Shown here: piece by piece, positions 56,435-63,570 of the stretch
Numbering within the stretch: the stretch's first letter is position 1
How the letters are laid out: every line of letters begins with the position of its first letter
From: Myxococcota bacterium
GTDB lineage: Bacteria; Myxococcota_A; UBA9160; UBA6930
Direction of reading: 5' to 3'
Assembly (NCBI GenBank): GCA_028285625.1
Contig: JANQOX010000004.1
Span: forward strand, 1 to 64,000
DNA: 64,000 nucleotides
Notes under the pieces: model-generated
Database searches by the model: none
Told to the model about the DNA's origin: nothing
Seen by the model: only the letters and a program-made list of their open reading frames with translations
Translations under genes and position numbers: made by a program

Positions 56435-58252
56435 GTGACCGCACCCCTCTCCTTCGATGCCCCCCTGGTGCTCGGCGCCCAGATCGAGGCTCGCGCTCAG
56501 CACCCCGAGCTGGCCGACAAGACCCTCCTGATCGACGCCCGCCGCACGTGGACGTGGCGCCACTTCCGGGACGAGTCCGTCCGCACGGCCCACTTCCTGC
56601 GAAGCCGCCTCGAGCCGACGGGCGATGCCCGGCCCGGCAGCGTGGGCATGATCCTGGAGAACCACTTCGAGCTGCTCTCGCTCTACGCGGGATGCGGCTA
56701 CGCCGGATACACGCTCTTCGGCATCAACACCGGTCTACGCGGTGAGACCCTTGCCGGTGTGATCAATGCCTCGGGCGTACGGCTGCTGGTCGTGGACCAG
56801 CGGTTCGAGAGCGAGGTCGAGCGCGTCGCGAGCCAGCTCAAGAACGTGGCGCCCGAGAACGTGCTGGTGCTGCGCACCAGTGACTCGGCCGTGGCGGGCC
56901 ACGACTACGAGGCCGCCCTCACCACCGAAGCCGGGGCGTCGGGCGCCGACCTCGATGCGCCGTCGGTCGACGTGACGCCCGAGACGAACCTGATGGTCAT
57001 CTACACCTCGGGGACGACGGGCCTGCCCAAGGGCATCAACAACAGCCACTTCAAGCTGCTGGCCATCGGGATGGCGATCTCGGGGCGGCTCGAGCTCGAG
57101 CGCGAGACCGTGGGCTACGCCTGCATGCCGCTGTTCCACTCGAACGCCATGTTCCTCGGCTTCCAGCCCGCCTTTCAGGTGGGCGGCAGCCTGGCCATGC
57201 GAGAGCGCTTCAGCGCAAGCCAGTTCGTGCCGGACGTGACGGCCCACGGCGTGACCTACTGGAACTACGTGGGCGAGCCGGTCCACTACATCCTGGGTGC
57301 CCTCGAGAGGGCCTACGGCGGCGACGAGGCCCGGATCCTGGCCGAGGTGGCGGGCCACCCCGACAACGCGCTGCGCTACGCGCTCGGCAACGGCGCTGCG
57401 CCCCCCGACATCGACCGCTTCATCCGCTGGCTGGGGCTCGAGGACATGTTCGAGCTCTACGGGTCCACGGAAGCGGCGATCAGCACCTTTCGGCGCAAGA
57501 CCGACCCGCGTGGGAGCGTGGGCGTCGTGGACGACGAGGCGGTGCGCATCCTTCGCGAGGACGGCGCCGAGTGTCCTCCCGCCGAGGTCGACGCGGACGG
57601 CAAGATCACCAACTACGGCGAGGCGGTGGGCGAGATCTGCCGGGTGGCCCCCGAGACCGGCCTGTTCCAGGGTTACTTCGACAACCCCGAGGCCAACCAG
57701 AGCAAGTACCGGGACGGCGTCTACCACTCCGGCGACCTCGGCCACATCCGCATCGTGGACGACAAGCGCTACCTCTATTTCGACGGGCGCACCGACGACT
57801 GGATCCGCAAGGACGGTGAGAACTTCTCCGCGGCCCAGGTCGCCCGCCTGCTGATGGAGCACCCCGACGTGACGCTCGCCGCCGCCTACGGCGCACCCTG
57901 TGCCGTCTCGGACGAGCTCGTGATGGCAGCGCTCAAGCTGCGGCCCGGGGCCGAGTTCGATCCCGCGGCCTTCCATGCCTGGTGCTCGGAGCAGGTCGAG
58001 CATGGGGGCATGGATCGGAAGTGGTTCCCGGACTTCATCCGGCTGGTGGACGAGTTCACGTTCACGCAGACCCAGAAGATCCTGGTGCGGAACCTGAAGA
58101 AGGATCACTTCCACCGCGAACGGCTCGCCGAAGAGCCGCTCTTCTGGCGCCAACGCGGCTTCGACGCCTACCGCCCGTTCTCGATCGAGGACTTCCAGGG
58201 GCTGCGCGAGTCGTTCGAGCGCGCGGAACGCGGAGACCTGCTCGACCGCTAG
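56435..58252 (+). CDS. Long-chain acyl-CoA synthetase-like AMP-binding enzyme
   Basis: 605 residues from GTG 56435. The ATP/AMP loop is MVIYTSGTTGLPKGINNSHF. FELYGSTEAAISTFRRK, YHSGDLGHIRIVDDKRYLYF and the hinge DGRTDDWIRKDGENFSAAQV follow. The catalytic C-terminal Lys is in FTQTQKILVRNLKK. The FATP-like style suggests a fatty or cholesterol-type side-chain acid as substrate. No pathway genes are next to it. Its final 35 bases are duplicated directly after the stop. Confidence 0.9.
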   Translation: MTAPLSFDAPLVLGAQIEARAQHPELADKTLLIDARRTWTWRHFRDESVRTAHFLRSRLEPTGDARPGSVGMILENHFELLSLYAGCGYAGYTLFGINTGLRGETLAGVINASGVRLLVVDQRFESEVERVASQLKNVAPENVLVLRTSDSAVAGHDYEAALTTEAGASGADLDAPSVDVTPETNLMVIYTSGTTGLPKGINNSHFKLLAIGMAISGRLELERETVGYACMPLFHSNAMFLGFQPAFQVGGSLAMRERFSASQFVPDVTAHGVTYWNYVGEPVHYILGALERAYGGDEARILAEVAGHPDNALRYALGNGAAPPDIDRFIRWLGLEDMFELYGSTEAAISTFRRKTDPRGSVGVVDDEAVRILREDGAECPPAEVDADGKITNYGEAVGEICRVAPETGLFQGYFDNPEANQSKYRDGVYHSGDLGHIRIVDDKRYLYFDGRTDDWIRKDGENFSAAQVARLLMEHPDVTLAAAYGAPCAVSDELVMAALKLRPGAEFDPAAFHAWCSEQVEHGGMDRKWFPDFIRLVDEFTFTQTQKILVRNLKKDHFHRERLAEEPLFWRQRGFDAYRPFSIEDFQGLRESFERAERGDLLDR

Positions 58253-58286
58253 AGCGCGCGGAACGCGCAGACGTGCTCGACCGCCA
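58217..58286 (+). repeat. Tandem duplication of the acyl-CoA synthetase gene end
   Basis: Bases 58217-58251 and 58252-58286 are near-identical 35-base units, both starting GAGCGCGCGGAACGCG and ending GCTCGACCGC plus TA or CA. The first holds the last codons and the beginning of the TAG stop. The second is non-coding, with three or so changes. The unit length of 35 equals that at rplP-rpmC and one unit at secY-adk. Confidence 0.9.
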
Positions 58287-58462
58287 GGGCGCGGTCCCGC
58301 GGCAGAGCACCAGATCGTCATCGCCGGTTACGCTCTCGTGCTCGTGGGGAAATCTCCCCGCGTGTCTCGGATGCAGGATGCGCGCGCGCGCACGCGGGCT
58401 TGGTGCCGTCGGTTGCGCACGGGTGCAGCCCGGCACGGCGCTTGCTCTTCTTCTGGGGCCAC

Positions 58463-58482
58463 AGCGTGACGCAGGTCACGCT
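58463..58482 (+). promoter_or_regulatory. CRP/FNR-like palindrome upstream of the TPR gene
   Basis: AGCGTGAC-GCAG-GTCACGCT is a perfect 8-bp-arm inverted repeat containing GTGA-N6-TCAC, the core of CRP-family sites. It lies 32 bases before the TPR gene start. No CRP-family gene is in the window, so the regulator is inferred only from the pattern. The 58287-58462 stretch before it shows nothing clear besides a GC-alternating run. Confidence 0.55.
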
Positions 58483-58514
58483 TGCGAAGAATGAGGGGCA
58501 CAGGAGACCGTCCG

Positions 58515-58988
58515 ATGCACGCCACCCACACCGCAGAACAGGAAGTCGCCCACGGAAGGCGCCTGCTCGAAGAGGGCCGCCACACCGAAGCGCTCGAGCA
58601 CTTTCGCGCCGCCCACACGCTCGACGGCGCGAACCCGCGCTACCGCTCCTACTACGGGCTGGGCCTCGCCCTGGCCGAACGCCGGCTGGACCGGGCCCTG
58701 GAGCTCTGCCGCACGGCAGCCAAGCAGGAGTTCTTCAATCCCGACCTCTACCACAACCTCGCGCGCGTCCACCTGGCCTTCGGCTTCAAGGCCGAGGGGC
58801 TCCGCTACCTGCGCCGTGGCTTGATGATCGACCCCGGCCACGAGGCGATGCGCAGCGAACTGGTCGAACTGGGACGGCGGCGCAGCCCGGTCCTCGGGTT
58901 CCTGCCGCGGCGGCACCCGGTCAATCGCTGGCTCGGCCGCTGGCGAACGGCCGTGCGCGAACAGCCCTCGGTCACGGTCGCGCCCTGA
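58515..58988 (+). CDS. Small TPR-repeat protein
   Basis: 157 residues from ATG 58515, chosen for the CAGGAGA before it. Two or three TPR units are visible: GRRLLEEGRHTEALEHFRAA, then YYGLGLALAERRLDRALELC and LYHNLARVHLAFGFKAEGLR. The C-terminus is basic (RRSPVLGFLPRRHPVNRWLG) and may touch a membrane or nucleic acid. No catalytic domain. TPR proteins are scaffolds; the partner is unknown. It converges with the tiny bS22-like gene. Confidence 0.8.
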   Translation: MHATHTAEQEVAHGRRLLEEGRHTEALEHFRAAHTLDGANPRYRSYYGLGLALAERRLDRALELCRTAAKQEFFNPDLYHNLARVHLAFGFKAEGLRYLRRGLMIDPGHEAMRSELVELGRRRSPVLGFLPRRHPVNRWLGRWRTAVREQPSVTVAP

Positions 58989-59018
58989 GCGAGGCGCGGA
59001 GACCCGGGGGGAGAGGCC

Positions 59019-59111
59019 CTAGCGCTTGCGCTTGTGGCGCGCGCGCTTGAGCAGCTTCTTCTTCTTGTGCTTCCGCATCTTCTTGCGGCGCTTCTTGATG
59101 ACGCTGCCCAC
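59019..59111 (-). CDS. bS22-like / AURKAIP1-COX24 domain small basic protein
   Basis: 30 residues from GTG (complement of 59109-59111) to TAG. It begins MGSVIKKRRKKMRKHKKKKL and ends LKRARHKRKR. The GSVIKKRRK(R/K)M-KKK-LL(R/K)(R)TR pattern is that of the AURKAIP1/COX24 family, which in mycobacteria is the ribosomal protein bS22 near the decoding centre. It is too short to be picked up by most size filters. A GGAGG lies about 15 bases upstream, rather far. It is the only minus-strand gene here. Confidence 0.85.
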   Translation of the reverse strand: MGSVIKKRRKKMRKHKKKKLLKRARHKRKR

Positions 59112-59479
59112 GGTTGGTGGCGGCCTCCACAGGGGTTCAGAGGGCGAGGAGGAATACTCGCTCGCTGCTCTCGCGTCAAGCCGAGCCCGTTGCGCGACAC
59201 GCACGCACGCCCTGCGACGCCCAGGCCGAACCGGTGCGCTCGCCATCACCCGCGGGTTCCCCGTTCCCGGCGATTCCGACCAATCGCCCGCAGCTTGCGC
59301 CCATAGGCTATTGACTTTTTTCGGTTTCTCTCTTGACGCCCCGAAATATTCGCGGTTAGCTTCGAGCGCAACTGTGGCGCTAGTGCCGCGAAATGCGACG
59401 GGAAGGCAGCGGTTTGCCTTCAAGTCGCAGGCTCCGGGTACCGATAGGGCGGGAGCCACAACAGGGGGGTGACCCAAGA
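59112..59479 (+). other. Divergent gap before the histone-like gene
   Basis: 368 bases without a recognisable gene. The stretch from about 59300 to 59360 is clearly richer in A and T than the surroundings and holds the promoter described separately. The 59362-59479 leader (about 110 bases) has no obvious hairpin regulator and ends with GGGGGG ahead of the start codon. The left part shows nothing I can name. Confidence 0.4.
59333..59361 (+). promoter_or_regulatory. Strong sigma-70-type promoter for the histone-like gene
   Basis: TTGACG (59333-59338), 17 bases, then TTAGCT (59356-59361); an 18-base reading gives TAGCTT. The spacer contains AAATATT, an AT-rich island rare in this DNA. A second TTGACT lies 22 bases upstream. 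This is one of the clearest promoters in the window and suggests high expression of the basic protein. Confidence 0.65.
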
Positions 59480-59920
59480 ATGGCAGCTCGTAAGAAGGCA
59501 ACTCGAAAGAAGGCCACGCGCAAGAAGGCCACTCGTAAGAAGGCCACGCGCAAGAAGGCCACGCGCAAGAAGGCTGGTCGCAAGAAGGCAACTCGCAAGA
59601 AGGCGACGCGCAAGAAGGCGACCCGCAAGAAGGCCACGCGCAAGAAGGCAACCCGCAAGAAGGCGGGGCGGAAGAAGGCCACGCGCAAGAAGGCCGCACG
59701 CAAGAAGGCGGGTCGCAAGAAGGCGACGCGCAAGAAGGCAGCCCGCAAGAAGGCGGGGCGGAAGAAGGCCGCGCGGAAGAAGGCTGGTCGCAAGAAGGCG
59801 ACCCGGAAGAAGGCCACCCGCAAGAAGGCCACGCGCAAGAAGGCCGGTCGCAAGAAGGCGACCCGCAAGAAGGCCACGCGCAAGAAGGCGACGCGGAAGA
59901 AGGCAGCGCGCAAGCGCTAG
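59480..59920 (+). CDS. Histone H1-like protein of pure RKKA(T/G/A) repeats
   Basis: 146 residues: MAA, then 28 uninterrupted five-residue units RKKAT, RKKAG or RKKAA, then RKR. By count 18 units end in T, 6 in G and 4 in A. No globular domain is present. The DNA is a 15-base repeat with drift mainly at third codon positions, so protein-level constraint is likely. Lys/Ala-rich tails of this kind bind and compact DNA (compare the C-terminal half of H1, AlgP or Hc-type proteins). It has its own promoter and terminator. Confidence 0.9.
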   Translation: MAARKKATRKKATRKKATRKKATRKKATRKKAGRKKATRKKATRKKATRKKATRKKATRKKAGRKKATRKKAARKKAGRKKATRKKAARKKAGRKKAARKKAGRKKATRKKATRKKATRKKAGRKKATRKKATRKKATRKKAARKR

Positions 59921-59942
59921 GCCATCTCTGTAGGCCTGAGGG

Positions 59943-59980
59943 ACCCCGGCCGGCGCAAGTCGGCCGGGGTTTCCTTCTTT
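59943..59980 (+). terminator. Intrinsic terminator after the histone-like gene
   Basis: ACCCCGGCCG (59943-59952) pairs perfectly with CGGCCGGGGT (59961-59970) around an eight-base loop, followed by TTCCTTCTTT. This is the best rho-independent terminator in the window and isolates the gene from rpoZ. Confidence 0.85.
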
Positions 59981-59998
59981 CTGCCCCCGGGGGCCCGC

Positions 59999-60027
59999 TT
60001 TCGCTTCCCGCCCGGGTCCCCTAGATT
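59999..60027 (+). promoter_or_regulatory. Promoter candidate for rpoZ
   Basis: TTTCGC (59999-60004), 17 bases, then TAGATT (60022-60027). The -10 is good, the -35 poor. The same CCTAGATT string is found before khpA. It lies about 60 bases ahead of the rpoZ start. Confidence 0.5.
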
Positions 60028-60087
60028 CCGCCTTCCGGTCCGCCCTGGCACGCGCCAGCGGGCCCCTCCCGCACCCGCGAGGACGCC

Positions 60088-60309
60088 ATGGCACGCATCA
60101 CGGTCGAAGACTGCACCGAGAAGGTTCCCAACCGCTTCCATCTGGTTCAGATGGCGGCGATCCGGGCCAAGCAGCTCAAGAAGGGCGCGCGATCGCTGGT
60201 CCAGGCCGAAGCCAACCGCGAGGTCGTGACGGCGCTGCGCGAGGTGGCAGCCGGCCTGGTGAAGCCCGACTACGGGACCGAGGCCGAAGAGGGCACGTCC
60301 GAGTCCTGA
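60088..60309 (+). CDS. rpoZ: RNA polymerase subunit omega
   Basis: 73 residues. [20 protein letters not shown] and the following [14 protein letters not shown] are the omega signature; the end is acidic (EAEEGTSES). Omega helps fold beta-prime and may bind ppGpp. The ATG at 60088 follows GCGAGGACGCC. It is often beside gmk and spoT, but here it is single. Confidence 0.95.
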   Translation: MARITVEDCTEKVPNRFHLVQMAAIRAKQLKKGARSLVQAEANREVVTALREVAAGLVKPDYGTEAEEGTSES

Positions 60310-60339
60310 GCGCGCCGGGTCGGGCCCGAGGGCCCGCGC

Positions 60340-61608
60340 CTAGATGACGTCGACCGGGACCTCGAAGGCGACGCGCGTCCCGCGCCCGATCTCGCTGCGC
60401 AGCTGCACCTCGCCCCCGAGCAGGGCGACGAGGTCGCGCACGAGCGTGAGCCCCAGGCCCGAGCCGCGGTAGCGGTTCGAACTGGCCGGGTCGACCTGGT
60501 AGAACTCGTCGAAGACGAACTGCATGTCGTCGGCGCAGATGCCGATGCCGGTGTCGGTGATGGCGCAGCGGAGCCGATCGCCCTCGACCTCGACGGCGAT
60601 CTCGATCTGGCCCTGGGGCGTGAACTTGGCGGCGTTGTCCAGCAGCAGGAACAGCACCTGGTTCACCTTGGCGAGGTCGGTGCGCAGCTTGGGCAGGGGC
60701 TCGCGAATGCGCTTCAGGATCTCGACGGGCTTGCCCCCGAGCGTGTCCTGCACGCTGAAGATCGCCTCCTCGACGACTTCGCGGAAGTTCACTTCCTGGT
60801 GCTCGACGGGCAACTCGCCCTGCTTCACGCGCCAGAGGTCGAGGATGTTCTGGAGCGTCCGAAGGAAGGTCGTGCCCTCGTCCAGGGCCTGACGCAGGCT
60901 GTCTTGTCCCGGCGTCGAGAGGTTCTCGTTCTCGCCGGCCAGCACCGAGATGATGCACTCGATGATGCTGTTGAGCGGCGTGCGCAGCTCGCGGCTCATC
61001 TTCTCGATGAAGTCGGCCTTGAGCTTCTCGACCGTCCCGAGCTTCTCGTTGCTCCGCAGCAGCTCCACGTCCTGGGCGAACAGGGCCTCGGACAGGCGAA
61101 GCAGCTCGTCGCTCTTCTCTTCTTCCACCACGGCGCGCTCGGCCTGGTTGGCCTGGGCGTGGGTCAGCGCGTTCTCGAGGTAGGCGTGGTCGAGCCGCAG
61201 GGCGAGGCTCTCCGCCAGGGTTTCGAGCGCGCGGGTCTGCGGGTCGGCGATCTCCTGGGCAAGCCCCACGGCGAGCGCGCCATGGATGCGACCCGAGGCC
61301 TGGAGCGGGACCACCAGCAGCCCGGCCGCGGCGCGTTCGCCGAGCGAGACCTCCAGGGGAGGGCGGCTGATCTCGCCGGTGAGCATGGCCGCCGAAGCGG
61401 CCTCCTCGACGCTGGCACTGCCCCGGCGCGCCTCGTCGGCGCTGGCGAAGCCGGCCGCCGCGCGGAGGATCGGCTGCTCGCGCTCGTCGCGCGCGAAGAT
61501 CAGGGCGAGGCCCCCGACCAGTTCGGCCGCGCGTGCCGCGCCGCTCCGCAGGGCGGTGGGAAGGCTCTCGGTCGGCTCCGGAGTCGCGGGAACGGTCGCG
61601 CTGGACAT
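60340..61608 (-). CDS. GAF/HATPase histidine-kinase-like protein lacking the phospho-His
   Basis: 422 residues. The N-terminal half looks like a GAF sensor (GLLVVPLQASGRIHGALAVG), then a coiled coil (about 150-195). The dimerisation motif reads FIEKMSRELRTPLNSIIE: Arg206 stands where the phospho-accepting His should be. The ATPase domain is intact, with VNQVLFLLLDNAAKFTPQGQ (N-box), DTGIGI, and GSGLGLTLVRDLVALLGG. It may bind ATP and signal by shape or partner choice. It starts 2 bases after the PilT-type gene, so both are probably one operon. Confidence 0.85.
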   Translation of the reverse strand: MSSATVPATPEPTESLPTALRSGAARAAELVGGLALIFARDEREQPILRAAAGFASADEARRGSASVEEAASAAMLTGEISRPPLEVSLGERAAAGLLVVPLQASGRIHGALAVGLAQEIADPQTRALETLAESLALRLDHAYLENALTHAQANQAERAVVEEEKSDELLRLSEALFAQDVELLRSNEKLGTVEKLKADFIEKMSRELRTPLNSIIECIISVLAGENENLSTPGQDSLRQALDEGTTFLRTLQNILDLWRVKQGELPVEHQEVNFREVVEEAIFSVQDTLGGKPVEILKRIREPLPKLRTDLAKVNQVLFLLLDNAAKFTPQGQIEIAVEVEGDRLRCAITDTGIGICADDMQFVFDEFYQVDPASSNRYRGSGLGLTLVRDLVALLGGEVQLRSEIGRGTRVAFEVPVDVI

Positions 61609-61610
61609 CG

Positions 61611-62756
61611 CTAGAACCGCCCATCCGACTCGATCTCGAGCGGTTCGAGCACCTTGGCGACGTCGTCGACGCCTTCGGGCTCGGTTCCCTCGAGAGAGAG
61701 CTTGGTCTGGAAGTCGCTCGGGTTCGAAGCGGCATTGAGGGCCACTTCCACCGAGATCTTGTTGGCCCGTACGAGGTCGAGCAGGTGCTGGTCGAACGTC
61801 TGCATCTTCTCGGCGCGTCCTCGTGCGATGAAGTCGGTGAGCTCGGCCGTGCGGTTCGGGTCGCGAATGCACTCCTGGATCGAGCGCGTGCTGCGCAGCA
61901 CCTCGACGGCCGGTACGCGTCCCGTCTCCTTCTTGTTGACGAGCAGGCGCAGCGAGACGACGGCCGACAGGTTGTCTGCCAGGCGCGATCGCACGTTGTA
62001 CTGCTCTTCCACCGGAAAGAACGAAACGAGGCGGTTGATGGTCGAAGCCACGTCGGACGTGTGGATGGTCGAGAACACCAGGTGCCCGGTCTCGGCCGCC
62101 TTCAGCGACGTGTCCACGGTCTGCAGGTCACGCATCTCGCCCACCATGATCACGTCCGGGTCCTGGCGGAGGGCCGCGCGCAGGGCGTCCGGGAAGCTCG
62201 CGGTGTCCGTTCCGACCTCGCGCTGGGTGATGATGCTCTTGTCGTGGGTGAAGACGAACTCGATCGGATCCTCGATCGTGATGATCTTCGACTTCTGCGT
62301 GCGGTTGATCTCGTTGAGCATGGTCGCCAGCGTGGTGGACTTGCCCATGCCCGTGGCGCCGGTGACCAGCACGTAGCCCCGTCGGATCGTCGAGATCTCG
62401 CGCAGCACGCCCGGCAGGTTGAGCTCGTCGAACGTCTTGACCTGCAGCGGGATCACGCGCAGCACGATGTTGAACGCGCGTCGCTGTCGGGAGATGTTGA
62501 CGCGGAAGCGGCCCTCGCCCTCGAGCTCATAGGCGAGATCGACCTCGTTCCAGTCCATGTCCTCGCCGCGGGGGTCGCCCTCGAGGAGCATCCGGGCCAT
62601 GGCCTCGGTGTCCTCGGGTTCGAGCACCTTGTATCGCAGCTCGACCAGATTGCCGTTGAACCGGTAGAGCGGCAGGTTCCCCACCTGGAAGTGGATGTCC
62701 GACGCTCCCCGCTCGAGACCGATCCGGAGGAACTTGCTGAGCTTTTCGCGCTCCAT
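61611..62756 (-). CDS. PilT/PilU-type pilus retraction ATPase
   Basis: 381 residues of the secretion ATPase superfamily. The N-terminal domain has GASDIHFQVGNLPLYRFNGN. Walker A is LVTGATGMGKSTTLATMLNE, the Asp box is ITIEDPIEFVF, Walker B is VIMVGEMRD, and the His box is AAETGHLVFSTIHTSDVAST. The C-terminal AIRNLIRE-type motif of PilT is not evident, so it may be PilU-like. No other pilus genes are nearby. The coupled kinase-like gene could set its activity or act in the same motility pathway. Confidence 0.9.
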   Translation of the reverse strand: MEREKLSKFLRIGLERGASDIHFQVGNLPLYRFNGNLVELRYKVLEPEDTEAMARMLLEGDPRGEDMDWNEVDLAYELEGEGRFRVNISRQRRAFNIVLRVIPLQVKTFDELNLPGVLREISTIRRGYVLVTGATGMGKSTTLATMLNEINRTQKSKIITIEDPIEFVFTHDKSIITQREVGTDTASFPDALRAALRQDPDVIMVGEMRDLQTVDTSLKAAETGHLVFSTIHTSDVASTINRLVSFFPVEEQYNVRSRLADNLSAVVSLRLLVNKKETGRVPAVEVLRSTRSIQECIRDPNRTAELTDFIARGRAEKMQTFDQHLLDLVRANKISVEVALNAASNPSDFQTKLSLEGTEPEGVDDVAKVLEPLEIESDGRF

Positions 62757-63025
62757 GTCCGGTTTCCTGGCCTCCTGACCCACGTGGGTGCGGCCCGCCG
62801 AGGGCTTGCCCGCATGGGGCGTATCGGCCGGCCGACGGGGCGCTTGAACCGCGGAACCCCCAGCCGAGACGATCGGGCTCGTTCGGGCCGAGGGGCGCAA
62901 CTCCATGCCTGCCCGTGCCCCGCGGGGAGTTGCCTGGGGACACCCAGCAAGCCGGCCCCAGGCCCGGCTGCGGCTCAGGCTCGGCTACGTTCCGGCCGCA
63001 CCCACCCCGTGTCCGAGGAGCCCCC
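62757..63025 (+). other. Divergent gap upstream of pilT
   Basis: 269 bases between the PilT-type gene (minus) and the secreted protein (plus). Open frames exist, but their translations are Arg/Pro/Gly-rich and unlike proteins. No clear promoter or repeat was found. GAGGAG at 63016-63021 is the ribosome-binding site for the gene to the right. Confidence 0.35.
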
Positions 63026-63547
63026 GTGGCCCGCGTGTTCGCCTGCTGGCTCCCCCTGACCTGGATCGTGATCGCGTGCGGTGCCGTGTCGGCCCTTGCC
63101 GCCCCCGAAGCGCCGGTCGCCGCCGAGCCTGCCCCCGCCCCGGCCCTACCCGCGCCTGCCCCCGCCGGTGCGCCCGGCGAGGTCGATCTGGACACGCTGC
63201 TCAAGCTCCCCAGCGGGCTCGACTACGAGGTGCAGACCCGTGGCGGCGAGACCCGCGGCGAGTGGCGCAGCCGCTTCCGTACGCTGCGCGCCCGTCTCGC
63301 CCACGAGAAGCAGGCGCTCGCCGAGGCCGAGGCCAAGCTGGCCGAGACGGCGCAGGCGGCGAGCCAGTGGACGCTCGCGCCGCCGATCCCCGGAGCGGAG
63401 GCCGCCATGGCGGATGCGCCCCTCGACTTCGAACTGCGCCAGGACATGAAGCGGCATCGCCAGGAGATCGAGCTGATCGAGCGCCAACTGCAGGAGCTCG
63501 AGATCGAGGCGAACCTGGCCAACGTCCCGCCCAGCTGGCGCGAGTAG
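63026..63547 (+). CDS. Secreted Pro/Ala-rich coiled-coil protein of unknown function
   Basis: 173 residues from GTG 63026. A signal peptide (CWLPLTWIVIACGAVSALAA) is followed by an Ala/Pro-rich stretch (about 25-52). Then a coiled coil starts (RFRTLRARLAHEKQALAEAE), and another lies near the end (DMKRHRQEIELIERQLQELE). It ends PPSWRE. I do not recognise the family. The layout suggests a periplasmic protein with a spacer and a helical dimer. The neighbours give no clue. Confidence 0.65.
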   Translation: MARVFACWLPLTWIVIACGAVSALAAPEAPVAAEPAPAPALPAPAPAGAPGEVDLDTLLKLPSGLDYEVQTRGGETRGEWRSRFRTLRARLAHEKQALAEAEAKLAETAQAASQWTLAPPIPGAEAAMADAPLDFELRQDMKRHRQEIELIERQLQELEIEANLANVPPSWRE

Positions 63548-63570
63548 CGCGCCGCGCCGAGGCGTCGCGG

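Noticed and set aside
59380..59913. Antisense frame of LRVAF repeats opposite the histone-like gene
   Set aside because: It is only the reverse complement of the 15-base repeat. Promoter, ribosome-binding site and terminator all support the plus-strand gene.
59480..59920. Regular 15-base repeats resembling a satellite or CRISPR-like array
   Set aside because: There are no spacers, units are contiguous and in frame, and they encode one intact basic protein.
60310..60339. Possible bidirectional terminator between rpoZ and the kinase-like gene
   Set aside because: TCGGGCCCGA is palindromic and flanked by GC pairs, but arms are irregular and no T-tract exists on either side.
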